From positions 1 to 30,199 of IMG/VR virus record IMGVR_UViG_3300028422_001968: 30,199 nucleotides of DNA; one strand, written 5' to 3'. Shown here in pieces: positions 7,884 through 16,471 of this stretch. Both the position numbers and the translations under genes were made by a program. The stretch's first letter is position 1, and the number at the start of each line of letters is the position of its first letter. Under the pieces are notes generated by a model. The model was given only the letters and a program-made list of their open reading frames with translations, was not told the origin of the DNA and ran no database searches. Source of the stretch: a virus.

Positions 7884-8423
7884 TTATCCCTCGTATGCCG
7901 CTATGCAGTTAAATGTTTCCAGCTCAAACTCGAACGGACGTATTCCCATCATCGATGACGACAGCGATTCAAATTCGTACCGCCGGCACGTCCGGCCATA
8001 TTGCCGGATCAGCGTGTCGAGCAGCCACACATAGCGGCCGAAGATCGTTTCATCGATGCGCAGCCGGATCACGTCCCAGTTTTCCTCATCGAACCGTTCG
8101 GTCTGCGAGATCGCGCCCAGTCCGAGCCGATTCCATATCCGGCTGAATCCTCCGGTGCTGCCGGCGTCTTTGGCGTTGACCAATGCGAATTTTACGCGCT
8201 TCCGGAACAGTGCGTCATCTTCACCCGGGAAACGGTCGATGTCCCGTTCCCAGCCCAGCAGTTCCACCAGCGATATCGGCGCGGTTTCCGCATCGATGGT
8301 TCCGGACACTTTATCCAGCCATCCTTGGGCCAGATCCCAGAAGGTGTCCGCGGCGCCGCCGATCTTTGTCAGCAATCCGGCCGCTTGCCAGAATCTAAGT
8401 GAAATGCGGTCACGCGTTGGCAT
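7884..8423 (-). CDS. Baseplate wedge protein (P2 gpI-like)
   Basis: A 179-residue protein directly after the gpJ homologue, overlapping it by 14 bp, in the J-I order of P2-type phages. A helical N-terminal half contains LVELLGWERDIDRFPGEDDALFRKRV (about residues 52-77), the characteristic pattern of gpI tail proteins, in which a short helix is followed by an aspartate-rich turn. The C-terminus is beta-rich. In the virion gpI works with gpJ and gpW in the baseplate wedge. The length is close to P2 gpI (176 residues). Confidence 0.82.
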   Translation of the reverse strand: MPTRDRISLRFWQAAGLLTKIGGAADTFWDLAQGWLDKVSGTIDAETAPISLVELLGWERDIDRFPGEDDALFRKRVKFALVNAKDAGSTGGFSRIWNRLGLGAISQTERFDEENWDVIRLRIDETIFGRYVWLLDTLIRQYGRTCRRYEFESLSSSMMGIRPFEFELETFNCIAAYEG

Positions 8424-9618
8424 CGATTACCTCCAGCGTGTTCAGCCGCGGCACTTCCAGCTCGTTGTCGATGTCTCCTCGGCTCCAGTTCAGTGCGGCG
8501 ATGCCGGGAAAATAGGCGTGCAGTTCGTGCGATAACTTCGACCAGCTGAAGAGTTCAAACGGCCTGACCTGAGTCACGTAATCGGCATAATCGGAATTTT
8601 CGCGAAAGGCGCAGCGGATGAACTGCTCGATCTCGGCCAGTAATGAGGCTTTGACCGTGTTCGACAGCGTATCGAGGAAGGTTACCGTTACCCCGATGTC
8701 ATAGGTGGTTTCCGGTACCGCTTTGACCAGTAAGTCGTCGCCGTGTCCGTGGTTTCCGGCCGATATGAAATCGTTGGCCACCTGCAGGTACTCGGTCGGT
8801 GTGGTTCCGGAGTCGAACAGGATGAAGGCGTCGGCGGAACCCGGTCCCCGCGGAATGTTGTGATTGAAAAATATCCGGTCGATGCTGAAGCCGGTCTGCG
8901 CCGCGATCATCGCCTTGTATTTCGCGTCGGTGTGCCAGTCGGAGACGGCGGAAAACTGGTTGCGGACGCGCAGCCGTAACTCCGCGTCGTTTTCATCGTC
9001 GGTTCCCGGCGCGGTCAACCAGTCCTGCGCGTTGGTGACCTCTGTGATGCCTGGCACGTCCGAGTCCATGATCGAATAATAGGTGGCGCCCAGATTATAA
9101 GCCACGCCGGTTTTTTCCGCTGTGGCCTCGATGGATATGCTGGCCTGGCCGACGTCCATGATGGCCTCTGCCCGGGTGATCATCCGGTAGACATTCCCGT
9201 TGATCGAAATGGTTTTGACGCGGGTGCCGGCAGGAATCAGCAGCTGCTGTACGGTATTGCTGCGCGAAAACACCAGGTTGCCGACCGCTTTCGTGGCCGT
9301 TTTCCGCTCGATGTCGAAACTCCAGGCCAGGATGTCCAGCATGGATCCGGAGGCGGTCTTCACGTAAAGATTGGGAACCACGCTTTTTATCATGTATGCG
9401 ATCAGCCAGCGTGTCGGCTCCACGATGGATTTTGAGCAAAAACACCAGAACGCCGAGTAGCGGTTCGGGTTGCTGATCTCCAGGTGTGCGGCATCGGCGA
9501 TCTGCTGCAGTTCGTCTTTCAGCCCGGCTTCGGTCACCGGCATTCCCGATGCGGCCATGGCGTCGGCAAACTGCTGCTGTTCGGCCGTCAGGTTATCCAA
9601 TTCCAAATAATCACTCAT
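8410..9618 (-). CDS. Baseplate J family protein (gpJ-like)
   Basis: A 402-residue protein. An N-terminal helical section (1-100) leads into the conserved J-family barrel: LVFSRSNTVQQLLIPAGTRV (about 112-131), a TGVAYNLG turn and VPGITEVTNA. This is followed by DENDAELRLRVRNQF, the usual landmark of the family, and then a C-terminal domain with ADYVTQVRPFELFSW. Baseplate J proteins form the outer part of the wedge and transmit the trigger from fibres to sheath. It is longer than P2 gpJ (302 residues), mainly at the N-terminus. A related segment recurs in the spike protein at 813..1859. Confidence 0.9.
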   Translation of the reverse strand: MSDYLELDNLTAEQQQFADAMAASGMPVTEAGLKDELQQIADAAHLEISNPNRYSAFWCFCSKSIVEPTRWLIAYMIKSVVPNLYVKTASGSMLDILAWSFDIERKTATKAVGNLVFSRSNTVQQLLIPAGTRVKTISINGNVYRMITRAEAIMDVGQASISIEATAEKTGVAYNLGATYYSIMDSDVPGITEVTNAQDWLTAPGTDDENDAELRLRVRNQFSAVSDWHTDAKYKAMIAAQTGFSIDRIFFNHNIPRGPGSADAFILFDSGTTPTEYLQVANDFISAGNHGHGDDLLVKAVPETTYDIGVTVTFLDTLSNTVKASLLAEIEQFIRCAFRENSDYADYVTQVRPFELFSWSKLSHELHAYFPGIAALNWSRGDIDNELEVPRLNTLEVIDANA

Positions 9619-9619
9619 G

Positions 9620-9961
9620 TCAATCCCCTGCTAACGTCAATGTTATGGTTCCGAATTCATACGTCGACGCGGTCAGCGTCCATCTTCCGGATCCGGCGAT
9701 GAAATTGTCCGCGGATGCGCCTATTTCCACCGTGCCGGGAATGATCCGGTCGTCATCCTCCGCCAGCAGAATGATTTTCGTCAACAGCAGATTCCGCCGT
9801 TCCGCGGAGCGCTCCGCCACCATTTTTACCAGGTAGCCGGATTCCCGGATGGCATGAATCAGATCCTGCGCGATCACGTCCCGGTCATAGATGGCCACCG
9901 CCTGACTGCCGTCCAGCGCCAGATCGTCGTTGCTGATAAGGATGTCTTTGTAAATCGCCAT
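9620..9961 (-). CDS. Small baseplate protein in the gpW/gp25 slot (DUF2590-like)
   Basis: A 113-residue protein before gpJ, with one base between the genes. The pattern of IYDRDVIAQDLIHAIRESG (about 24-42), RSAERRNLL, EDDDRIIPGTVEI (about 68-80) and a C-terminal LTASTYEFG beta section fits the DUF2590 proteins of P2/HP1-type phages. It sits where P2 has gpW, the T4 gp25-type wedge initiator. Its likely role is in the baseplate near the sheath. The family name is from recall. The position strongly supports a baseplate function. Confidence 0.75.
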   Translation of the reverse strand: MAIYKDILISNDDLALDGSQAVAIYDRDVIAQDLIHAIRESGYLVKMVAERSAERRNLLLTKIILLAEDDDRIIPGTVEIGASADNFIAGSGRWTLTASTYEFGTITLTLAGD

Positions 9962-9964
9962 CGT

Positions 9965-12316
9965 TTATACTCCCTGCATCGCGAAAAGTTCTTCCATCTC
10001 CCCGGGTCCGACCGGCGCCGTGGTGTTGATGGTGACGCCGCCGTAATTATTAACCTTGTTGTTGGTGTTGTTGCGAACGCCGCCGGCAGACACGTCGGTT
10101 TTCCGTGCGGCCGCCACACTCGGCACTGTCGGCTGCTTGACTTTCGCCTGGTCGGTCGTAACGTCGGGATTCAGGAACCCCAGCCCGGGAATGTTTGACA
10201 ATGTCCGGAGGATCTTGCCGACCCAGCCGTCCATCCCCGAAAAGATATTGACGATCCGTCCCCATAAATCGGTGCCGAGTCCGCCCAGCCAGGAGAACAG
10301 GGAGGAAATCATCTGTATTGCCGGAACCAGTTTTCCGCTCAGCCACTCGGTTATTGCATTGAACTTGTCGAACATGCCGTTCCAGATTGAACTTATGAAA
10401 TTTCCGACCCACAGCAGTTTGTTCGAGATGTCATCGATGATCCCGCCCCAGATGTTGGAGAAGAACGAGCCGATATTGTTCCACACGTCTTTCCAGAATG
10501 ACCAGATGCCGGTAACGCCGCTCCACCAGAGCGCAAACAATTTTTCCAGCAGATTGGCGATATTCGGACATATGTTCTTGAACGCGCCCCAGACATTTCC
10601 CAGCCACGCGGTGATTTTATCCCAGTTCCGGAAGGCGGCGATGACCAATCCGATTGGACCGAGCATCATCAACAGATAATCGGCATATTTGACCACGAAG
10701 GCACTGATTTCGTCCCAATAGTAAATACAGGCAACGATGGCCGCGATCAGCGCCGCTATTCCCACGACGATCCAGGTGATCGGACAGGCCAGCAGTGCGA
10801 CGGTAAAGCTCCACACGGCGGCGCAGCTTCCCCAGAACCCCAGCGCCATGGCTCCCTGGGCAATCGCCACCAGTTGCGCCCATACTACCGAGGCCAGCAT
10901 GACCGCTTTGTTCCAGATCAGATTGAGCCGCAGAAAATTCGCCGCATAGCTGACCCCTTTTATGCTGCCCTGCCAGATCCAGTTCCAGATCGCCGCCAGC
11001 TTTTGGGTAAAAGTCATCTCTCTGGTTACTACTTTCATGGCGACCAGCGCGTTGTTGACCAGGGTTATTTTCATGACCAGCGCTTGCCACAACTTTCCCG
11101 CCCCCATGACAATCTTCATCGTGCCCCAGGCAATGGTCAGCGTCACGATCACGGCGGTCAGTGCCGCGATTACCCACCGCAACGGCGGACATACTTCCAG
11201 CAGCCAGTTGACCGTCCTGCCGAACGCCGACATGGCATCAAGCACCATATTGACGCCCGGCAACAGAATCTGACCGAAGGTTATGGCCAACACTTGTCCG
11301 GTGCCGGTAAGTTTATCCAGCGGATCAACCATCTTTGCCGCCATGGTTGCCGCTCCGCTGCTGTCGTTGACCTTGGACAGATCTCCGGTGGCACTTTTCA
11401 GCTGATCGACCTTGTCCATAAGGTTGACCAGCGCCTTGCCGCCTTCCTCCCCGAACGCCAGCATTAATTTACCGGAATCGGCGGCGGTCAGTCCGGCCGG
11501 ACCCAGCTTGGCTTTGATCTTTTCCAGTACATCGACCATCGGCAGCGCCTTGCCGGCAGTATCTGTGAATTTCATCCCCAGCGCTTTTTCCGCCTGGCTG
11601 ATTTTATTGAGAAAAGATTTATAGGCGGTACCGGCATTGGCCCCGCCCATAGTCCCCTGCAGTACGCCGAGAACGGCCATCTGTTCGTCCATGCTTACCC
11701 CGTTGACTTTTCCGACGGACCCGAGATTGGTGAAGGCCGCGGACATTTCGTTCCCGGTAGTTCGAAACATTTTGATGGCGTAAGCGGTTTTTCCGGTGAG
11801 CTGATCCACCCATTTGGCCTGTCCGACCTTCTTGGCGTCTTCCTGAAAAACGTTATACATTGCCCCCATGTATTTGGTGATTGTATCGGAGTTTGACTTA
11901 CCGGCCTTGGCCAGCAATGCTCCCTGATAGGTGAACGCCGCCAAGGCGCCCTTGGCCAGTCCCGGGATCGAGGACTGGATGTCATAGGCCGACTTCGCAA
12001 TCTCCGTGGCGTCGCCGCCGAACTGCATGGCGAATTGTTTTGACGCCTGTCCCAGTTTGTTGAGTTCGTCCGGAGATACGTCAAGGGAGGCGACTTCCCC
12101 CAGCGCTTTGGAAAACCCGCGTGCCGGATCCGTGGCCTTCAACATGGAAAAAGCCATGCCGCCGATCGCGCCGCCGCCCTTGGCAAAGTCGATGATTCCG
12201 GACCGTGCGGTCTGATGGATCTTTTGGATCGATTTGGCCACCCCCTTGGAGGGTCCGGACAGCTTGTCGATCAGACCGATGGAGAAGTACAGTTTTTCAA
12301 TGGCGCCGGAACTCAT
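9965..12316 (-). CDS. Tail tape measure protein (TP901 family)
   Basis: A 783-residue protein, the longest in the window. The TP901 tape-measure core spans about residues 60-345 (Gly/Ala-rich, including YDIQSSIPG, TNLGSVGKV, VLGVLQGTMGGANAGTAYKS and GKLMLAFGEEGGKAL). Three hydrophobic stretches follow at about 375-405, 498-535 and 545-565, then tryptophan-rich repeats (SFFSNIWGG, FISSIWNGMF) and a basic C-terminus. Tape measure proteins set tail length and pass into the host with the DNA. The hydrophobic segments probably help cross the inner membrane. It follows the frameshifted chaperone pair, as expected. The ATG is preceded only by a weak GGA. Confidence 0.92.
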   Translation of the reverse strand: MSSGAIEKLYFSIGLIDKLSGPSKGVAKSIQKIHQTARSGIIDFAKGGGAIGGMAFSMLKATDPARGFSKALGEVASLDVSPDELNKLGQASKQFAMQFGGDATEIAKSAYDIQSSIPGLAKGALAAFTYQGALLAKAGKSNSDTITKYMGAMYNVFQEDAKKVGQAKWVDQLTGKTAYAIKMFRTTGNEMSAAFTNLGSVGKVNGVSMDEQMAVLGVLQGTMGGANAGTAYKSFLNKISQAEKALGMKFTDTAGKALPMVDVLEKIKAKLGPAGLTAADSGKLMLAFGEEGGKALVNLMDKVDQLKSATGDLSKVNDSSGAATMAAKMVDPLDKLTGTGQVLAITFGQILLPGVNMVLDAMSAFGRTVNWLLEVCPPLRWVIAALTAVIVTLTIAWGTMKIVMGAGKLWQALVMKITLVNNALVAMKVVTREMTFTQKLAAIWNWIWQGSIKGVSYAANFLRLNLIWNKAVMLASVVWAQLVAIAQGAMALGFWGSCAAVWSFTVALLACPITWIVVGIAALIAAIVACIYYWDEISAFVVKYADYLLMMLGPIGLVIAAFRNWDKITAWLGNVWGAFKNICPNIANLLEKLFALWWSGVTGIWSFWKDVWNNIGSFFSNIWGGIIDDISNKLLWVGNFISSIWNGMFDKFNAITEWLSGKLVPAIQMISSLFSWLGGLGTDLWGRIVNIFSGMDGWVGKILRTLSNIPGLGFLNPDVTTDQAKVKQPTVPSVAAARKTDVSAGGVRNNTNNKVNNYGGVTINTTAPVGPGEMEELFAMQGV

Positions 12317-12367
12317 TTGCTTTTTTTCCGATTAGCGGTTATAGTTGCTATTAACAAAGGGGCTGTT

Positions 12368-12511
12368 ATGTTTGCGTTTATATTCGTCTTATTCTTTTTG
12401 ATCGCTTCGTTTCTGCTGATCGGCGGAGCCGTGGCGGCATTCTGCATTATTCTGCTGCCCCACAGTCATCCGCTGAGTCGTTTTTTCCGGCGTACTGCCG
12501 TCAGACGTTGA
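12368..12511 (+). CDS. Candidate 47-residue membrane protein on the opposite strand
   Basis: A short reading frame in the 196-bp gap between the tape measure and chaperone genes, opposite to the late operon. AAAGGGG precedes the ATG by about 6 bases. Residues 1-30 are almost entirely hydrophobic and could span the membrane once. The tail is basic (SRFFRRTAVRR), which would favour a cytoplasmic C-terminus. It ends two bases before the chaperone stop codon on the other strand. I recognise no family. The coincidence of a good ribosome site, a clean fit in the gap and strong hydrophobicity is suggestive, but no promoter is evident and the hydrophobicity could be chance. Confidence 0.3.
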   Translation: MFAFIFVLFFLIASFLLIGGAVAAFCIILLPHSHPLSRFFRRTAVRR

Positions 12512-12512
12512 T

Positions 12513-12943
12513 TTATCCACCGAGCATTTTACCGAGGCGTTCCCAGAATTCGTTTTCCAGGAACCAGGCTTCAGCCAGGCTGTCGGTGCTGATCGGTCGC
12601 CCGGGAAAATGTTTCCGGGCATACACCATAAGCAGATCCAGACTGCCTTCATCTTTTTTTAACTGCTGAAGCCGCTGCTCTACTTTTTTACCTCGATCAG
12701 AACCTCGCCCTGAAATTCCTGAACGACCTCGCCGGCGATATTCAGCGCCAGTCCGAGATCGCAAAACTCATCGAGCGCTTTCTGTTGCTTCTCGTCGGTC
12801 AGGCTCCGGCGCAGAAAACGTTTTGCCGGCAGCACTTTATCGTCCGGTTTCATCTCATTGATGTACCGGTTGAAATTTTCACTGGTAACCGTAAAGGTGA
12901 AATCCGCCTTGCCGATGGTAACAACAATTTTTTTCTCAGCCAT
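12513..12943 (-). CDS. Frameshifted tail assembly chaperone (gpE+E'-type fusion)
   Basis: Inferred product of a -1 ribosomal frameshift at 12683..12689. It has the 87 residues of the upstream chaperone frame and then 56 residues from the -1 frame (from VEQRLQQLKK to the end LGKMLGG), 143 in total. The extension alone has no convincing start signal. Its downstream segment is a normal-looking helical sequence (YARKHFPGRP, AEAWFLENEFWERL). Most long-tailed phages make a short and a frameshifted long chaperone immediately before the tape measure gene, to coat and fold it, as in lambda gpG/GT and P2 E/E'. Position, overlap direction and slip site all agree here. Confidence 0.85.
12680..12943 (-). 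CDS. Tail assembly chaperone, unshifted short form (gpE-like)
   Basis: An 87-residue protein starting MAEKKIVVTIG, with a beta-strand N-terminus (FTFTVTSENFNRYINEM) and a helical C-terminal half ending EVLIEVKK. The pattern fits small phage tail assembly chaperones (Phage_TAC type). It lies between the tube and tape measure genes, the invariant place for these proteins. Translation that does not shift stops at the TAG at 12680..12682, one codon past the slip site. The main role is binding the tape measure protein during tail assembly. The chaperones are absent from finished virions. Confidence 0.85.
   Translation of the reverse strand: MAEKKIVVTIGKADFTFTVTSENFNRYINEMKPDDKVLPAKRFLRRSLTDEKQQKALDEFCDLGLALNIAGEVVQEFQGEVLIEVKK
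12683..12689 (-). other. Programmed -1 frameshift site A_AAA_AAG
   Basis: On the minus strand the heptamer reads A AAA AAG in the zero frame, the same slippery sequence used in E. coli dnaX. The zero-frame TAG follows at once. A shift of -1 reads AAA AAA GTA GAG and continues for 56 residues. A purine-rich AGGGCGAGG lies about 13 bases upstream and could act as an internal Shine-Dalgarno-type stimulator. A downstream stem was not established. Confidence 0.87.
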
Positions 12944-13004
12944 TTTTTTCTCGCTTTTCGTTAATGGGTTGTGAGTTGATGACTATTTATGGAACCGGGA
13001 TCCT

Positions 13005-13463
13005 CTAGCTGGAGGAAGTTTCCGATTCCTGGTTGACGTATGGGGTGCCGTCGATTTCGACGAACTTCGGACTGGTGACGACATAATCCAGTTCGAATTC
13101 CGTTTCATCGGTGCTGCCTTTGTCGATGTTGAGCAGACTGGCCAGCTTGATCTTGCAGCCGTAAACATTGACCTTGAACTCATCGTCGCCCAGCTTGGCA
13201 TAGCTCTGGATGTCGAACGTGTCGAGATCCTGGAACGATTTGGCGGTCTTTGCCGCGTTGGTGAACGCCTTCAGTCCGCTCCGGTCGATGGTGATTTTGC
13301 CGCTGCCTTCCACATCGCCCTTCAGCCAGCCGTCCGGACGGCCGTTTCGTTTGGCCGCCGTGCTGTTGTCGGTAATGTCCAGCGTGAATTTTTTCACGTG
13401 TACCGAAAATTCGCCCAGATCGATGTCGAAACTGAGCCCGTTGAACCTTTGTGTCCCGTTCAT
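13005..13463 (-). CDS. Tail tube protein (DUF2597-like)
   Basis: A 152-residue protein with the features of the DUF2597 tube family: GLSFDIDLGEFSVHVKKFTLDITDNS near the N-terminus, GRPDGWLKGDVEGSG (about 41-55), a central DTFDIQSYAKLGDDE, and DYVVTSPKFVEIDGTPYV near the end. It lies directly after the sheath gene, like P2 FI-FII. Tube subunits stack as rings inside the contractile sheath and form the DNA channel. The Ser-rich C-terminus (ESETSSS) is probably flexible. Confidence 0.83.
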   Translation of the reverse strand: MNGTQRFNGLSFDIDLGEFSVHVKKFTLDITDNSTAAKRNGRPDGWLKGDVEGSGKITIDRSGLKAFTNAAKTAKSFQDLDTFDIQSYAKLGDDEFKVNVYGCKIKLASLLNIDKGSTDETEFELDYVVTSPKFVEIDGTPYVNQESETSSS

Positions 13464-13494
13464 ATCGGAATGCCTCCTGTTTTGTGGTTATAGG

Positions 13495-14616
13495 TTAGGA
13501 AAGATCGAGCCCCAGATACAGCGTGATCGATTTCGGACATTTGTACGGTTTGGCGGTAATCGCGATCGCAACATCGGTGTTGGAACTCCAGACGATCGAG
13601 ATGGCATCCGCTGCCGGCGATTCGATCATCGGCGGCATTTCAACCCCGAGAATGGTGACCGGAACCGACGCTTGCCGCAATGGCCGCGCAAAATAGGTCT
13701 GGTTCGCGCTGATGCTCTTGGCCGTGTCGTTCAGACGCCGGTCCGCGATCCGGCTGATGGCCAGAATGCGGACGCGACGCGCCAGATAATCCAGGATCCG
13801 GCGATATTCGTAGACTTGAAAATCTCCCCCCTCGACATCGAGCATCATGTGATCGGCCCAATACATGCCGTCATAACCGGTATACCACTGCGCGACGCTG
13901 AATCTCGCGTCGGACAAGGTGGACACGGTGGCCGAATTCAACGGATCGCCGTTCTTATCCACCGGAGCGGCGCCGAGTCCGACCAGGGCGCCGGTTACCA
14001 CCCGCATCGGGCTGTCGGCAATCGAAGTGCCCGGATCGCAGAGTCTGCCGGAAACCACCCCGAGGTCATTGCCGTGCAGAAGAGGAACCAGGCAAACGCG
14101 ATCGGCGGCAACGTTATTGACCAGCAGTCCCAGCGCCGCCAGATAGTCGCTCCAGGTCTGGGTGGCGGCGTCAATGCCGGCCACCGCCGCGTGAATTGTC
14201 AAAAATTTGGCAAAACGGCTGAGGCATTCAACCGCCGCGACCTGTGCGCCTTCTACCTCGGCTTTGCTGGCGAGCTGGTGACAGATCACCACGGCTTCGA
14301 CATTCAAATCGTGCGGTTTTTCGAGCACGGAATACAGAATTTCTTTCCAGTCGTCGACATCGAAATCGACGCCAACCGCATAACAGGCGAAATTGGTGCT
14401 CCGGGCATTCTGCCGGGCTGCGGTTATCTGCGTTTTGAGTTCGGAGGTTCCGGCGCCGAGAAGAGCGTCCAGATCGCTGTTCGCACTGATCGGAATGACC
14501 TTATGCAGTGAAGCGGCGTTCGCGATCTCGCCGAGATACAGCCACACGCGCTCGACCGCAGTGAAGTTACCCTGATTGTTGTTAACCTGAATTACATTTA
14601 CGGTTCCGGTTGCCAT
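13495..14616 (-). CDS. Contractile tail sheath protein (DUF2586-like)
   Basis: A 373-residue protein with the N-terminus MATGTVNVIQVNNNQG, a long alternating alpha/beta body, and the segment YMYWAD-like GYDGMYWADHMM (about 247-258) leading to YEYRRILDYLARRVRILA. These features match the DUF2586 sheath proteins of P2/HP1-type phages, and the length is close to P2 FI (396). The sheath surrounds the tube and contracts on infection. It directly precedes the tube gene. Together they show the phage is a myovirus. Confidence 0.85.
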   Translation of the reverse strand: MATGTVNVIQVNNNQGNFTAVERVWLYLGEIANAASLHKVIPISANSDLDALLGAGTSELKTQITAARQNARSTNFACYAVGVDFDVDDWKEILYSVLEKPHDLNVEAVVICHQLASKAEVEGAQVAAVECLSRFAKFLTIHAAVAGIDAATQTWSDYLAALGLLVNNVAADRVCLVPLLHGNDLGVVSGRLCDPGTSIADSPMRVVTGALVGLGAAPVDKNGDPLNSATVSTLSDARFSVAQWYTGYDGMYWADHMMLDVEGGDFQVYEYRRILDYLARRVRILAISRIADRRLNDTAKSISANQTYFARPLRQASVPVTILGVEMPPMIESPAADAISIVWSSNTDVAIAITAKPYKCPKSITLYLGLDLS

Positions 14617-14632
14617 TTTTCAGTTTTCCTTA

Positions 14633-15427
14633 TTAATTGTTGTACTTGAATTTAAATTTTGCGGCCAACCTGCGCGGCATCAGATCCACATAGAGGTTTT
14701 CCATCACCGTGTCGCCCATGGCGCGGATCTGCTCCGGTCTCGCTCCCAGGAATGGGCGCGCCGGCGTGCCGTCCGGAATATTGCTCCATGATACTTTCTT
14801 CAACAGGGCTTCCACAATTGCCGCTGCCTTGGCCCGGGTGATATTTTCCCGGATCCAGCGATAGTCCGGCCTTCTGCCGCGGTAGACGAATCCCAGCCGG
14901 TACAGCATTGCCGCCTGGCTGATCGTACAGCCCGGCTCCCCGTTGACCCGCATCGGCTTGAGATTGCCGACCTTGGTCGGATCCAGAAAAAACGGGTAAT
15001 TCGGCGCCTTTCGCGACAAACCCAGAGCCTTCCCGCCGTATTGATGTTTCGCCGCCACCCGTCCGACTCCGTCCTTGCGGTATTTTATCGTCACCGTGTC
15101 GTCGTCTTCATGCCAGACCGAGAGATTTTTTTTTCTGGCCAGAAGCCACAGCATTTCCGGTCTGGTCTTGACGCGCTTGACGGATCCGTCCCGCTTTTTT
15201 CTCAGCTTGTATTGTCCCTGCGGCATTTTTCGCGGATGAAACGGGACGCCGTCAACGGTCTTCTGGGTCTTGATGTTTTCATTGGAGTTCTTGACCACCA
15301 TTCTGGCCAGCCGCCCCAGATAACGCCGTTTCAGCTTTGCCGGCAGCGTGGTGAGAAACAGGATCTCATTCAGGCTGTCGAAATTGATCTGCGAAAAATT
15401 TATTGCGATATCAGCCGGTTGCGACAT
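14633..15427 (-). CDS. Tail completion / virion morphogenesis protein (gpS-like)
   Basis: A 264-residue basic protein directly after the gpR homologue, as in P2 R-S. N-terminal features (LARMVVKNSNENIKTQKTVDGVPFHPRK, with many basic residues, and a KHQYGG-type turn) fit the gpS/phage virion morphogenesis family. It is much longer than P2 gpS (about 150), with an extra C-terminal part after about residue 150. I chose the ATG at 15427 (MSQPAD...) because AAGGGG lies about 11 bases upstream. An in-frame ATG at 15451 would add eight residues but has no good ribosome site. The likely role is finishing the tail so that heads can join. Confidence 0.78.
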   Translation of the reverse strand: MSQPADIAINFSQINFDSLNEILFLTTLPAKLKRRYLGRLARMVVKNSNENIKTQKTVDGVPFHPRKMPQGQYKLRKKRDGSVKRVKTRPEMLWLLARKKNLSVWHEDDDTVTIKYRKDGVGRVAAKHQYGGKALGLSRKAPNYPFFLDPTKVGNLKPMRVNGEPGCTISQAAMLYRLGFVYRGRRPDYRWIRENITRAKAAAIVEALLKKVSWSNIPDGTPARPFLGARPEQIRAMGDTVMENLYVDLMPRRLAAKFKFKYNN

Positions 15428-15896
15428 CCCCGATTGCCCCTTGTTCCGCATAGTTTACCGGGTACACTCCCAGGTCGTATTTTCCCCCGCGCCACTCGAT
15501 CGGGCCGGTTTCCGACTCCACCAGAAAAACCTCATCCACAAAATTGATTTCACACATCGCGTCGACCAGATTGCCGCCCAGATCCACGGACTCGATTACC
15601 GGCTGTTCCAGTCTATATGTATTTCGGGTGTCGTCGTGTTCGTCGAGCCATGCCCGGATCATCAACGCCAGCAAAGCAAACGTCTCCCCGGGCAATCGCT
15701 CGATATAGATCATTCCCCGATATCGGAAGTTCGCAAAATGCCAACCCTGCTCGGTTTCATTTTGCCCGCCGTTTTCGACGGTCATTTCCTCGACTTCGCT
15801 GTCGAAGTGTTCAACAGTGAATTTGAGAATATTCTTTTTGTCTTTCAGGTGCCTGCAAAGCTCCAGAAATCGGTTTCTGATCACGCCATCACTCAC
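15411..15896 (-). CDS. Tail completion protein (P2 gpR-like)
   Basis: A 161-residue protein. WHFANFRYRGMIYIERLPGETFALLALMIRAWLDEHDD (about residues 51-88) is the core pattern of P2 gpR-type tail completion proteins: a WHF/Y motif, a hydrophobic strand, then a helix before an aspartate-rich turn. It follows the gpL homologue and overlaps gpS, keeping the P2 L...R-S order. gpR is needed for tail completion. Its length is close to P2 gpR (155). Confidence 0.83.
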   Translation of the reverse strand: MSDGVIRNRFLELCRHLKDKKNILKFTVEHFDSEVEEMTVENGGQNETEQGWHFANFRYRGMIYIERLPGETFALLALMIRAWLDEHDDTRNTYRLEQPVIESVDLGGNLVDAMCEINFVDEVFLVESETGPIEWRGGKYDLGVYPVNYAEQGAIGDVATG

Positions 15897-15907
15897 GATT
15901 GTTTACC

Positions 15908-16360
15908 TCAAATCATCGTTATCGTCGTACTTGTCGTTCCGGTGATCGCGGCGATTGCGTCGGCCGCAAACTCCCGGTACTTTTCTTCCGTCTCCGCTCC
16001 GGTCACCGCCGCGTTTTCGGCGTCTTTGCGCCGATCGGCGGTCATGGTTTCGCGTAAAATTTCCGCTTTCGCTTCACAGTAGACCGACCGGTGCCATAGC
16101 AGCACCAGTTCGCCGGTGCCGTCAACGGTCTCCTGGGGAATCTCATCCAGCCGGGTTGCTTCCTGCTCCAGACGCCACACTTTCAATGCGCGACGGACCC
16201 GGATCACCGCCTGTTGCAGCTGTTCGATCACCGTCGCTTCCGGCAGTTCGACCGGAATGCGGTAATTCTCATAAAACTTACCGGTCGGAATCGCGGGAAA
16301 AAAATCACCGCAGAGAATGTCTCTGCTTTCCGGTACGGCAGTTTCGGTTCCCCAGCTCAT
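15908..16360 (-). CDS. Head completion protein (P2 gpL-like)
   Basis: A 150-residue protein with GDFFPAIPTGKFYENYRIPVELPE (about 18-41) followed by helical segments with LQQAVIRVRRALKVWRLEQE and LWHRSVYCEAKAEIL. These match the gpL head-completion family, which binds the portal after packaging. P2 gpL is 169 residues. The order O-N-M-L is conserved. GAGGAAAA just before the ATG supports the start. Confidence 0.85.
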   Translation of the reverse strand: MSWGTETAVPESRDILCGDFFPAIPTGKFYENYRIPVELPEATVIEQLQQAVIRVRRALKVWRLEQEATRLDEIPQETVDGTGELVLLWHRSVYCEAKAEILRETMTADRRKDAENAAVTGAETEEKYREFAADAIAAITGTTSTTITMI

Positions 16361-16471
16361 ATTTTCCTCGTTTTTATACGGTTAAAGGCGAAGCGACGTC
16401 TCCGAGTGTCTGGTCCGGCTTGTCTGAAACAATTCGTTCCCGACTCCGGACACGCCGCCCCGCGGGGTGAG

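Noticed and set aside
12389-12652. An 87-residue minus-strand frame over the chaperone end
   Set aside because: It has low-complexity composition and no ribosome site. The frameshifted chaperone explains this stretch.
13210-14511. A 433-residue plus-strand open frame
   Set aside because: It is the mirror of the sheath and tube genes, which have matching families and conserved order.
16406-16453. Inverted repeat (GTCCGG/CCGGAC) in the gap between the gpM and gpL genes
   Set aside because: The arms are imperfect and there is no U-run for a terminator. An RNA structure is possible, but nothing supports a function.
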